Shown here in pieces: positions 1-20,564 of a stretch of DNA of 64,000 bases. The position numbers were made by a program, and so were the translations under genes. The notes beneath the pieces were generated by a model. The model was given only the letters and a program-made list of their open reading frames with translations. It did not search any database and was not told the origin of the DNA. Within the stretch, counting starts at the first letter, position 1. Every line of letters starts with the position of its first letter. This DNA comes from Asterias rubens (taxonomy: Eukaryota; Echinodermata; Asteroidea; Forcipulatida; Asteriidae): assembly GCF_902459465.1 (NCBI RefSeq), contig NC_047063.1, positions 3,224,001 to 3,288,000 of the forward strand. The letters run 5' to 3'.

Positions 1-76
1 AGACTAGTCTTAATTATTTTTGTGTGAAATCCATTTTCAATTATGTACATCTGTGTTTGATCTTTTCCTGTTTTAG

Positions 77-10534
<10,458 letters not shown>

Positions 10535-10614
10535 CCCTCTTGTCATAATCAACTAGATTTTACAAGCGCGTATACTGTGGATCAAACAACTGTATAGACC
10601 TTATGTAGTGACGT

Positions 10615-10790
10615 CATCACAGGCCTGTATGCTTCGATTTTGAAAGGGCAAGTGCACCAAGGCATTTTCTCCTTGGTAAATGGACACCCTATGAGGAAAG
10701 AATTTTCTACTGGAGCATTTTAAGGGCACCAAGGCAATGACCAGGGGCACGGGAGGCAATCGCCTGTCATCAGGCTACTAATGCAAATGC
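10615..10790 (+). repeat. Dispersed repeat family G copy
   Basis: Blocks CACCAAGGCATTTTCTCCTT, GGGCACCAAGGCAATGACCA and GGAGGCAATCGCC recur at 18655, 24670, 32675 (partial) and 61765. Better copies begin with AGGCCTG and end with CAGGC(C)T, so it may be a short DNA transposon of about 175 bp. Confidence 0.65.
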
Positions 10791-11734
10791 GCATGGCCCA
10801 ATAGATCCCTTGCATGTGACGTCACACGCTCGAAAAGCACCCTCACTGGGGTCAGAAAGGGCCCTCATTGGGGTCAATGGAGGTAAATGAATGGACAATA
10901 GCTGTTCTTTGTGCGTAGGGCGTGAGCTCAGCGTCTGTGTAGCGTTCCGCGTGGTGCAAATGCAGCTTTTCTCCTGTGGGCAATGCGCCGTATCGATACC
11001 TATTGTCTTTTACCCCAAAACAAAAGAACTAAAAAAATGCTAACCAAAAGCGAGTGCTCTGTGTGCATGGTAACAACTTGGAGCACTTGTAGGGTCCTCA
11101 GTACGTATGTGTTAAAAAGATATTTTTTTTAGCACAATCCACGAGTTTCAAATGAATCATGTTTTTACACAGTCCCCTTAGTAACTGCATACAGTTAGAC
11201 ATGTCACAAGATCAAAAGATGAGAGGGGAATGGTTGCTCTATGATTTGATGCCTCTTTTGATCGCACACTCTTGGTACTTCTCAGACACAGAATGGTTCA
11301 ACCACAGGACTAATTACAATATCCAATATATTTGGATATTCTAAAGTCACACTTCCAGAGGTTATGATCACGTAAGGCACTCTGGGGGAAATGGCGCAGC
11401 GCGCTTGCGTATCGCTGGGAACGAGGTTGGAGCCACCGAGCAACCTCTTCTAGATCTCTAACAAGAGGACGCCTTACTCGGATGGCATCATTTGCACAAG
11501 TGGAACAACGTGGAGTTTTGAAAGATTCCATTCATTCTTGGGTTTTTTAAATGATACATGAGGAATAACTGAAAATTCCTTTCAACTCGTATATTTTTTT
11601 AATAAAAAAGTGTTTATAAGTCGCATCTATTTTTTGTCTACTAAACTTATTAAAGATGCCTTATCAGTAATTTTCTTAATATTCATTTGGCATTCCCAGT
11701 TATCATTGTTCAGTAATTCTTGCACATGATAATG

Positions 11735-11972
11735 TCTCAGGGGTGTTGGGTTTGTCCCGGTGTTCATGGTTTGATTGGCAGCACTCTGCGCTACTGCACC
11801 TTGTAAAACCATTACATGGTACTATGTAAAAGAAGTAGATCTCATAATCAAGCGAATAGCCCCTCATACTTGCAGTTGCAGGAAAATACTGAATGTTAAA
11901 GCGCCTTGAGCTTCACTGAGTGGCGAATATGTGCGCTATATAACAAGAAGCCACTGTTATTATTATTATTGT
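11735..11972 (+). mobile_element. SINE type B, 5' truncated
   Basis: The body GTCCCGGTGTTCATGG, CACCTTGTAAAACCATTACA, AAGCGCCTTGAGC and GTGCGCTATATAACAAG ends in an ATT tail. The head is missing. Confidence 0.65.
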
Positions 11973-12185
11973 CTCATAAAAAGTACTTTAGTAAAGTTAG
12001 GGTCATACTTTGATGTTGTCTTGACTCTGAAAGAAAATTGTTTTTCCAAAAGCCTCCTTGTTATAAAGATGGCAATGGTAGTAAGCATCCTCTGTGGTTA
12101 TTTTGTCTGAAATGCCCACGATGGTTATACATCACTTAAAAGGAAGTAGAATAAAGCAAGACAGTTCTCTAAGAACAAACTCTAC

Positions 12186-12265
12186 CTGGCAAGTAGATAC
12201 ACACATGATGTTACCGCAAACCAAATGTACATTGATACCTCACCATGCAATGCCTCAAATCCTAT
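12186..12265. repeat. Repeat piece shared with 50137-50250
   Basis: TGTTACCGCAAACCAAA and CACCATGCAATGCCTCAAAT occur here and, slightly changed, near 50205-50250. Fragment of an unclassified dispersed element. Confidence 0.55.
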
Positions 12266-12629
12266 ACACTTAAAAGGCGACAACAAATTTGAATCTCTAA
12301 AGGTTGCCTTTGGGCAGATCAAATTTCCGTTGTGTCTGTTTGTTAATGCTGCAGACAGATATGCAGTTGAACCCGCTGCTAACTGTGGATGGATTTCTCA
12401 TTCTCAATGAAGATACAGTGACATTTTGGGGGGGGCTGTTTTGGAAAGAAAAAATCAGATAAAAGTAGGAAGACTATCATGCCTGCTTAAGTGCTGCAAA
12501 GTTAAAGCTAAAGTTATACACTTCCGTCTCTTTTGTAATATAGATGTGTGTAAAGTAGATAACTTGGGATTGAGTAATGTATAGTTTTATAGTAGCCCTG
12601 ACAGCCTTACACTTCCGTATCATACTACT

Positions 12630-13012
12630 TTAAAGACAGTGGACACTATTGGTAATTGTGAAAGACTATTCTTCAAAGTTTATGTATCTCAACATATGCA
12701 TAAAACATCAAAGCTGTGAAAATTTGAGCTCAATCGGTCGTCGAAGTTGCGAGATAATAATGAAAGGAAAAAAACACCCTTAGGAAGTTGTTTGCTTTCT
12801 GATGATTGATTTCGAGACCTCAAATTCTAAACTTGAGGTCTCGAAATCAAATTCGTGGAAAATTACTTCTTTCTCAAAAACTACGTCACTTCAGAGAGAG
12901 ACGTTTCTCACAACGTTTTATACTATCAACCTCTCCCCGTTACTCGTAATCAAGAAAGGTTTTTTGATGATAATTATTTTGAATAATTACCAATAGTGTC
13001 CACTATCTTTAA
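12630..13012 (+). mobile_element. MITE family T1 copy, complete
   Basis: TTAA at 12630-12633 and 13009-13012 encloses inverted termini AGACAGTGGACACTATTGG and CCAATAGTGTCCACTATCT. The central hairpin (TTTCGAGACCTCAAATTC paired with AGGTCTCGAAATC) is intact. Confidence 0.85.
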
Positions 13013-13194
13013 CGATTTGAGCCACAAAGAACCTGACAAAAGGAACGTAGGTGAGAATTTTATGCATTAAACATTTCACCGTAAATGCAACATGAGAGTG
13101 CTGTTAAAAGAACAACTGTAGAAAGAATAATGTGCCTTGTGAGTCTATTTAGTCTCATTAATAAATTGAAGACATTGGAAAAATACCCCCCAAA

Positions 13195-13305
13195 ATAATT
13201 GACCAGAGTGGGACTCAAACCATCGACCTCCAGATACGGCGCTCTCCGGCACTCTACTAACTAGACCTTGTGGCCACCTAGGGTTAAATTGCCTTCTTCT
13301 CCATA
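13195..13305 (-). mobile_element. tRNA-like SINE head fragment (type D-like)
   Basis: GTGGGACTCAAACCATCGACC followed by CACTCTACTAACTAGACC on plus resembles a reversed tRNA head (B and A boxes). There is not enough body to be sure of the family. Confidence 0.4.
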
Positions 13306-13784
13306 CAGCTGTTAAATATCCATGACTTGCAAGAAAAAGAAAAAAACTGTGCTGGACAGAAGTAGCTGAATTTTGTCAATTATTTCAGTAGTAATTTTGT
13401 CAAGGAAGCATAGAACATTTGGGTACAATTTTCATGGCGCTGCCTATAAAGCAGATAAAGTATCTAAGCACAAATACCTGTTGTTTACTAAGTTCTTTCT
13501 GTAAGCTTACTCAATTTTTTCAATATCATAATTTTCAGTTTTTCCACTGATATCTTTTGTAACTATATTTTTCATCATGTGTTTAATTCTTAGAGTACAT
13601 GTATCATGTATCATTATTCATCTTATTAGAGGTACTAAATCAAGATCGGGGCTCGAATTTGGGGGAAAATTTAAATGAACATGTAGCCTTGATCAAGGCT
13701 GTGTAATAGTTTGCTTACTTGAATAAAGCTAAAAATGTGCATAACCACAGCCGCACGAATGCGGTGCCTGAATGCAATGCGTCT

Positions 13785-14178
13785 TTAAAGGAACACGTTG
13801 CCTTGGATCGGTCGAGTTGGTCTTTGAAAAGCGTTTGAAATCGTTTGTTATAAAATGCATTATGATTAGAGAGATATTTTAAAACTAGAATATAATAATC
13901 CACACAAGTATCACTCAAAATTGCGTGGTTTTTCTTTTACCTCGTCGATTAACACGGTCAGCCATTTGTGGGAGTCAAATTTTTGACTCGCATAAATGGC
14001 CGACCATTTTAGTTCGCAAAGTAAAAGGAAAACCACGCAATTTCGAGGCAAATTTGTGTGGATCATTGTATTCTACTTTTAAAATATCTTTCTAACCATA
14101 TGCATTTTATAAAAAAAAACGGTTTCAAACGCTTTTCAAAGACTAACTCGACCGATCCAAGGCAGCATGTTCCTTTAA
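13785..14178. mobile_element. TTAA-flanked fold-back MITE (family T4)
   Basis: TTAA at 13785-13788 and 14175-14178. Nearly the whole element is palindromic: AGGAACACGTTGCCTTGGAT pairs with ATCCAAGGCAGCATGTTCCT, and AACCACGCAATTT pairs with AAATTGCGTGGTT, folding around a centre near 13980. A diverged relative lies at 51539-52150. Confidence 0.8.
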
Positions 14179-14180
14179 AC

Positions 14181-14360
14181 AGCACACCACGCTCTCACCC
14201 AAGGAAGCACACAAACGCACATTTCCACAGTCCCACACACCGCTATATTCCACAAACCGCTATCACCCACAATCCCAGCCTGTGAGCTGTCGGGCTAGGT
14301 TTGTGGGCGATAGCGGTGAGTGGAATAGCGGTGTGTGTGTTGGTGAGAGTGCAGTGTGCT
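14181..14360. repeat. Imperfect inverted repeat
   Basis: AGCACACCACGCTCTCACC on the left mirrors GGTGAGAGTGCAGTGTGCT on the right, and CACCGCTATATTCC mirrors GGAATAGCGGTG. It lies directly after the T4 element, inside the outer fold-back. Confidence 0.7.
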
Positions 14361-14696
14361 ATTCTTTTTAGAGTCAGTCGTGGGACTGGTTGTGTGTCGC
14401 ATTCGGGCGGCTGAGGTTTATCCTTGCTCAATGGTTTTAGCTAGAGTAATTTTCTACACAGCCTTGATCAAGGCTAATGACCATATGGGTTGTTGCGAAA
14501 AATATGTACTGCACGGAAATTATTGTAAAACAAGACAGTTGAGTATGCGTACTGGTGTTTCTTAAGGAGCCTTATGACATACATGTTTGGTTTTGAGTAT
14601 ACATCAAAGAGCTATTTGTATAGCTCTACGTATACATGCACATATTTCATTATTCAATAGAAATAAAAGGTTTCTATCAGACTCAAAGTCAACCTT

Positions 14697-15068
14697 TTAA
14701 AGCCATTATACACTTTCGGTAAACAGTATTGTCCAAGTCCCACACTTCGTGTATCACAACTGATATATAAAATAACAAACCTGTGAAAATTAAGGTTCAG
14801 TCGGGAGTCGGAGTCGGAAGAAAATAACGGAAAACCCATTCTTGTTCCCGCGCGTTTCGCCGTGTCATGACATGTGTTTAAAATAAATCCGTAATTCTTT
14901 TAACAAGAATTTATATTGTTTTAATGTTTTCTCAAAAAGTAAAGCATTTCATGGAACAATAGTTCAAGAGAAGTCTTTCACTTTTACCTTCTGTAAACCC
15001 TGTAAATTATTTGTAAATCTGTGAACTTTTTTTTTTTTTTTTTTACCGAAAGTGTATAATGGCTTTAA
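14697..15068. mobile_element. TTAA-flanked MITE (family T3)
   Basis: TTAAAGCCATTATACACTTT on the left is mirrored by AAAGTGTATAATGGCTTTAA on the right. The interior shares the T1-like ATAAAATAACAAACCTGTG segment and ends in a 20-base T run. No coding capacity. Confidence 0.8.
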
Positions 15069-15949
15069 CATCAATTATTTTTATTTATTTTATATATCAC
15101 ACAGTATAGTTTTATTATTCAATTGGAAAAAACAAGACTGCCAGAAATGTCCAGTGTCCAGCATGTTCAGTCCTGAGTTTACTGGACCGACACCAGTCGC
15201 TGGCCTCGGGGCCTGTGGTCCAGTGTAAGATTCGAGCCCTGAAGATAAATGTATATATTGTTTCTTGAATTATATCTCAAGTTGAGCTCACTTGTATGCA
15301 TGGCCTTATTGTTGTTTCCATATCCGTTTGAACTGCATATATAAATGCATTGGAGTTCACATGGACTTTTTCAATTTATGGGCAGAGTGTTTATAATCTG
15401 AAATGACTCAAATGGGTACTCACTTTCAGGAATTGCTTGATACTTTTTTCCCGAGGACTGTGAGAGAGCTTTGTACATTATTTTATAACCTTTTTTATAT
15501 AAAGTTTTATTCTAGGAGATTATTATGTTTGTGTATTCTGTTCTGTAGATTCTTCGGAAAAAGTAGGGTAATAGAAAATTACACCAAGTAATTATTTGCA
15601 CTTGTAGTTAATTAAAATGCAATTTTGAGTTGGTGAACATGTGTATATTCAACACATTCTTAGATACTTTAATTGTCTCTTAACATCTTACTAAAAGGAG
15701 AGGTGCTGGTGTTTATTTTAAAGAGTTTTCAAATCATGAAAAAGAACTTTATATATGTAATTGTACAATTGAATCCAAATAAAATATTCAAATGAGAACA
15801 AGTTATACATAAAAAAAACAGACTGTCTCTGTTTGTATAATGGATCTACCTTCAGCCAAAGTAAATTAGTTAATGACATCTGTGCTCTGCCCTAGAACGG
15901 TAATTCGGCTAACCTGCAGCCACAACACACCTTTTCCCCATGCATTTGA

Positions 15950-16815
15950 TTAGAAACTGTTGCACCCTAACCCTCCTACAGTGTGACCAATCAAACTACT
16001 CACCATTGTTTTGAATGATAAAAATAAGCTTCGTCTACACTATGATGTATTGTGCTAACAGTCAACCCTCCTACTGGTTCCCATTCAATATCAACTGTGG
16101 TTTTGAAAGATAAATGAGCTTTTCCAGGCTGCAATATGATACTATGTTTTACTAGTCAACCCTCCTACTGTCTTCCCATTCAATATCATCCACTGTGGTT
16201 TTGAAAGATAAATGAGCTATGCCAGGCTGCAATATAATGTCCATGTGTGAACAGTCAACCCCCCACTGTCTTCCCATTCGATATCATCAACTGTGTGGTT
16301 TTGAAAGATAAATGAGCTATGCTAGGCTGCAATATGATAGCATGTGTTACCAGTCAACCCTCCATCTGTCTTCCAATTCATTATCTTCAACTGTGGTTTT
16401 GAAAGATAAATGAGCTATGCCAGGCTGTAATTCCATATTGTGTGTTAAATGTCAACCCTCCTACTGTCTTCCCATTCAATATCATAAACTGGTTTGGAAA
16501 GATAAATGAGCTATGTCAGGCTGCAATACGAAATCATGTGTTACCAGTCAACCCTACTACCGCTTCCCATTAAATATCATCCACTGTGGTTTTGAAAGAT
16601 AAATGAGCTATGCCAGGCTGCAATTCCATATCATGTGTTAACAGTCAACCCTCCTACTGTCTTCCCATTCAACATCAATGGCTGTGTTTTTTGAAAGATA
16701 AATGAGCTATGCCAGGCTGCAACATGATGTCATGTGTTAACAGTCAACTCTCCTACTGTCTTCCCATTAAATATCATCAACTGTGGTTTTGAAAGATGAG
16801 CTATGTCAGCCTGTT
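15950..16815. repeat. Minisatellite, 94-99 bp period
   Basis: About eight clear units and one or two decayed ones. GTCAACCCTCCTACTG starts occur near 16061, 16155, 16254, 16353, 16451, 16547, 16644 and 16743. Each unit contains CTTCCCATTCAATATCAT, TTTTGAAAGATAAATGAGC and CAGGCTGCAAT. It lies between the copine and ALG10 ends. Confidence 0.9.
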
Positions 16816-16948
16816 GTTATGTGGTGAATGCATGTGTGCACAGCCACAATCATGGGCTACACTTTTTGTTATAAAGACATCAAATGAACAACATTATAAA
16901 TATTAAGTAACTCTTTTCAGATCTTGTATTTGACAAACTGAAGCACTT

Positions 16949-17549
16949 TTTATTCATCATTGACACAGATATTGATTAATGATATATAAATAATATTGAG
17001 ACATTGATTAACATTCAAATGGGCATTTATACATCTTAAGACTATCATGACGCAGCGCAACATCAATAAAGGAATGTTTATTGCAGTCCTCATCAGGGAA
17101 GAATTGAGGGAAGTTTTGAACAAAGCCAGTGATGAAAAAAAGTTTAATATGCTCTTGGAAACTGTTTCACAATTAAGAGGCAAAATAAGTAAACGATTTT
17201 TTACCCCATGATGATTTTTTTTGTCCAGGATTTTGGTAGAAGATGTTTATTATTTGAGCTCAGACTGGCAGTAATAATGATTAATTGCTTCTGAGACATA
17301 AAGTGGTAATGTGGCTTTTGATGAGCGAACGACACACACAAAATGATCTTGAAACTGATTTTGTCCTGAAAAAGATCTGTTTGATGTGCTCATTAGTGTT
17401 TGACAGGGTTACAATATTCAAGCGGCAATATTATATAGGCGAAACAAGCGCTTAATTTGATCAAGGATCTTGTCTTAATCCAATATTAGTAAACATAGTT
17501 AACTAGTTAATCAAAACTTGGTTTCCAATTGTAACAGACATACAGCCAA
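16949..17549 (-). other. ALG10 3' UTR with candidate poly(A) signals
   Basis: Downstream of the ALG10 stop on the minus strand, AATAAA hexamers read at 17251-17246 and 16954-16949. Either could end the transcript. No coding sequence or repeat was recognised between the stop and the minisatellite. Confidence 0.35.
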
Positions 17550-20394
17550 TTACCACATGTATCTCTGCAAGCCCGGGGTGCCCTCCCAGAAAAATGGCCG
17601 CTCCATATACAAATACAACGTGACACTGTTCACTACAGCACCTAGCAATAACTCCAGACAGATCTTCCAGTAGGACTGTAACGGCATGTGAATCCTGAAC
17701 ATCAGATAAGGAACGATGAAATAGCGTAACTCTAAGAGACGCTGGGGCACTGTGACCACAGCTACACAGATGAAGTACACAAGCTTCCATAAGCTGCTGT
17801 GTCTGGAGAGGCTGTCCTGCATGCACCAGTTCATGTAGACGACGAATGGAACGATGGCGTATTTGATGAGGTCGTGGCGTTGGTACAGACGCCAGATACT
17901 GGAGACGTAATGTCTGTTGTCTGACAGGACGTAGATGTGGACGTACGTCAGGTAGTGCACGGCTAACAATCCAAGGCAAGTCAGGGCGAGGTTTGCGAAG
18001 GGGCGTCTCAGACACGCCTTCAGGAACCTGATTGCACTGTATGGAGAGAGGACGTAGGGCAAGGCGAAGACGGCAGTGAAGATCATGAAGTAGAAGAGTT
18101 GAGGGACGTTCAAACAGGGCTCATGATTACTCTTATCTCCGAGCACGATCCCTTTGTTGACGACCAGGAAAGCCATGAACACAAAGGCAACGATGCCGTA
18201 GGGCCAGAGGACCAGTATCAAATGACCCAGATTGGATAACTTCAGGATGTACAAAAGGGATTTCTTGATAGATGCGAGGATTGTCTGAATGTCGTTGGGA
18301 GCGTCGGGACTCTGCTGCTCACTCCTCTCACCCTCCACCTCTTTCACGAACGTCACGCCCGCCGTGAAGACGACCCAGACGATGTTGGACTGGCGGAAGA
18401 TGACGCAGAGGACTCCCATGATGCCGGCCATCAGATGGTTGCCGTGGAGACTGAAGAGATACATGATGAGGATGAAGAAGGTGGATCCCGGATCGGTGTA
18501 GTAGAGGAAGGAGAAGAAATAAAGGACGGGCAGATGAGCGAGGGAGGCTGCTGTCAGTAGCGGCTTGTAGGTTTGAGATGCCTGGGAAAAAAAGAAGAAG
18601 TACAGTTTCATTATTGCAAAATGGAGAACTTGGAGATGGAGTATTCTATCAAGTACAGGACAGGAAAGGGCTAGGGCACCAAGGCAGTTTCTCCTTGGTA
18701 TAGGATACCCCTTGAGGAAATTGTATATTTCTACTGGAGGATTTCAAAGGCACCAAGGCAATGACCAGGGGGGGCATGGAGGCAATCGCCTTTGTTGCCT
18801 CCGTGAAGTACCAGGCCTGATAGGATTCAAACTGGCCACTCTTAACTAGGTGTACTTGTTGGTCTTTATGGTGGAAAGACATTTGCTTTAGAATGCAGGG
18901 TTTGTGGGTTCCAATCCCAACCTAGAAGCATAGCCTGTGTGTGGACATGTTTCCACAGGACTCTGAAAGCAGTGAGTATGCAGTGCATTATTAATCCAAC
19001 ACATCGGTGTATGGGTACACCAAATTTGAAAAATTTAAAACAAAGTTGTTGCTTTTCTGCATGCAGTAGGCCAGTTGTTTGTATAAAAAAAATTACAAGT
19101 ATTTTTGTAAGTTGTTTACCTACTTAACTAGGCAGTCTTGGTACATGTCTCAACCCCGCCCCCTGCCCCCCAAAAAAACCAAAAACAAAACAACAGCAAC
19201 CAATACCAACCCAATATAGCACATTCATGTTACTAAACCCTAAACGGTTATTAAACCAAAGAATTTGCCTACCTTGTCATGTTTGTGGAGTCTGACGATC
19301 AGAGCGTATAACATGTAGAGGTTACCCACGGCAAAGAGTACGTTTGTAGATCGTAGTACAGTGGTTGTACACACCTCCGACATGTCTACCAGCATCAATT
19401 CTGTTATCGGTCTTAGAAGACCAACTGAAGCTAGGTACAGACCAGGCAGGGTAGTGATCATTGGGTCCCACTGGAAGTAAAGAGAATTAGAGAACATAGA
19501 TCAGGTTTGAGTTTAACCAAGGCAGAGTGACTCGTCAGTGATTACATACAAATACCCCAAAAAGGTTTTACAGTGATTTACTTGACTTGGCATGATATTG
19601 ATAAGTTTGTTGTTCATTAAATTAAATGCAGTATTTTACATTACACAACCCCTGTAGTGTAAATTATCTTCCCATCTTCTACTATTTCTTAAATATTATG
19701 CAACCAACCTGTGAAAACTTCATTAAATCTGGCGTCTTGATTTCATGCGGTTTTTAAGTGAAAACAACACACGGTTTTATGTGCAAGGTTTACATATTTA
19801 CAATATTACGTGTATTCCCCAAACTAAGTCTAGAAGAATCCCTAATCCCACCACATATTACTACTAGTAGTAGTGTAGTACTATTGCCTTGGCCAAGAAT
19901 CCATGACTAATTTGATTGAGCAAGCATTGTCATTTATTGATTACAACCTTTAATTCTAAATTTAATAGCAACAAAACAGCCTGATCAGTCAGTGCCTACT
20001 GACTAAAAATATTTTGTAGCACAGTGCTGGTTCAGCCAGTCAGTAGCACACATCCCATATCCAAAGCAGCAGTGAGATAGCACACAGTGACAGGTGTCAC
20101 ACTCACACACAGTGCAGTGCATGCAGTGCAGTGGTGGTGAGAGTGCAGTGCACATCACCGGTGGTCCACCACACACACACACACATGCACGGTGGGCGGT
20201 TAAAAGTGCCCTTAATCTTCGTTAATTACCTCATTGAATGAGCCATTGCAGTATTTTTTGGCTTGTGGCACATGAAAGATCTCATCCATGTAGGGTTGTG
20301 GCTGTACTTTGTTGACATGGTAGAACAAAACCGAAGTAAAAGCTAGAAACATCGAGAGGACAACAGCCAGAACAACATTCATGGGCGCCGCCAT
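17550..20394 (-). CDS. ALG10: Dol-P-Glc:Glc2Man9GlcNAc2-PP-Dol alpha-1,2-glucosyltransferase
   Basis: ALG10 adds the terminal alpha-1,2-linked glucose to the dolichol-linked oligosaccharide in the ER membrane, the last step before oligosaccharyltransferase acts. Three exons in transcript order: 20394-20230, 19470-19273 and 18581-17550, all phase 0, giving 464 residues (vertebrate orthologues about 470). Exon 1 has an N-terminal hydrophobic segment and the lumenal PYMDEIFHVPQA motif; the D37-E38 acidic pair is the kind of catalytic site expected of this fold. Exon 2 opens with WDPMITTLPGLYL. Exon 3 holds FFSFLYYTDPGS, FRQSNIVWVVF, NKGIVLGDKSNHEPC, SDNRHYVSSIWR, VPQRLLELRYFI and the terminal LQRYMW. 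Multiple membrane helices fit the family. The ATG has A at -3 and G at +4. Introns contain a family G repeat and a SINE C. Confidence 0.96.
18655..18825 (+). repeat. Dispersed repeat family G copy
   Basis: GGGCACCAAGGCAGTTTCTC, AAGGCACCAAGGCAATGACC and GGAGGCAATCGCCTTTGTTG match the 10615 copy. Located in ALG10 intron 2. Confidence 0.65.
18850..19035 (+). mobile_element. SINE type C copy, diverged
   Basis: A degenerate tRNA head (TTGGTCTTTATGGTGGAAAGA; B box as GGGTTCCAATCCC) is followed by GGACTCTGAAAGCAGTGAGT and ACATCGGTGTATGGGT. In ALG10 intron 2. Confidence 0.6.
20080..20195. repeat. CA/GTGCAGTG low-complexity stretch
   Basis: Repeated CAGTGCAGTG, GTGAGAGTGCAGTGCAC and a CA run in ALG10 intron 1, about 35-150 bp downstream of exon 1 in the sense of transcription. 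Confidence 0.6.
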
Positions 20395-20564
20395 CTTGGT
20401 TTATTGCATGGTACCCTGACTCTCTTTGGAATTTTATCTATTAACTTGAGAAGGGTAACTGACTATACTCTGCTAAAAATTAAAGGGAAACGTGAGTTCA
20501 TGAGGTTCAACTTGCTAGCAACCGCGCTTTGATTTACAAAGTGAATTATGCCATTTATTTTACA
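20395..20564. promoter_or_regulatory. Head-to-head promoter interval, ALG10 / TPRKB
   Basis: Only 170 bp separate the ALG10 start codon (minus, 20394) from the TPRKB start codon (plus, 20565). Both 5' UTRs and core promoters must fit here unless there are further upstream exons. No clear TATA box or classical motif was identified. Bidirectional transcription is inferred from geometry alone. Confidence 0.6.

Larger units (their letters stand above)
13684..14485. mobile_element. Fold-back element (outer) carrying nested insertions
   Basis: The left arm (13684-13770; CCTTGATCAAGGCTGTGTA, then CAGCCGCACGAATGCGG) is matched in reverse by the right arm (14395-14485; GCATTCGGGCGGCTG, then TACACAGCCTTGATCAAGG). 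The arms are about 80-90 bp. The interior holds a complete TTAA-flanked fold-back and another inverted repeat, so the outer element is the older one. Confidence 0.65.
10535..15800 (+). other. Possible copine 3' UTR and downstream DNA
   Basis: No conserved coding sequence is visible. The best poly(A) signal is AATAAA at 15778-15783 in a very AT-rich setting, which would make a 5.2-kb 3' UTR. Earlier cleavage is equally possible. The stretch is mostly mobile DNA: a family G repeat, SINE B, T1, a nested fold-back and T3, listed separately. The extent of the transcript cannot be decided from sequence. Confidence 0.3.

Noticed and set aside
17503-18015. 170-residue open frame on the minus strand
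   Set aside because: Out-of-frame shadow inside ALG10 exon 3; arginine/leucine-rich with no family resemblance.
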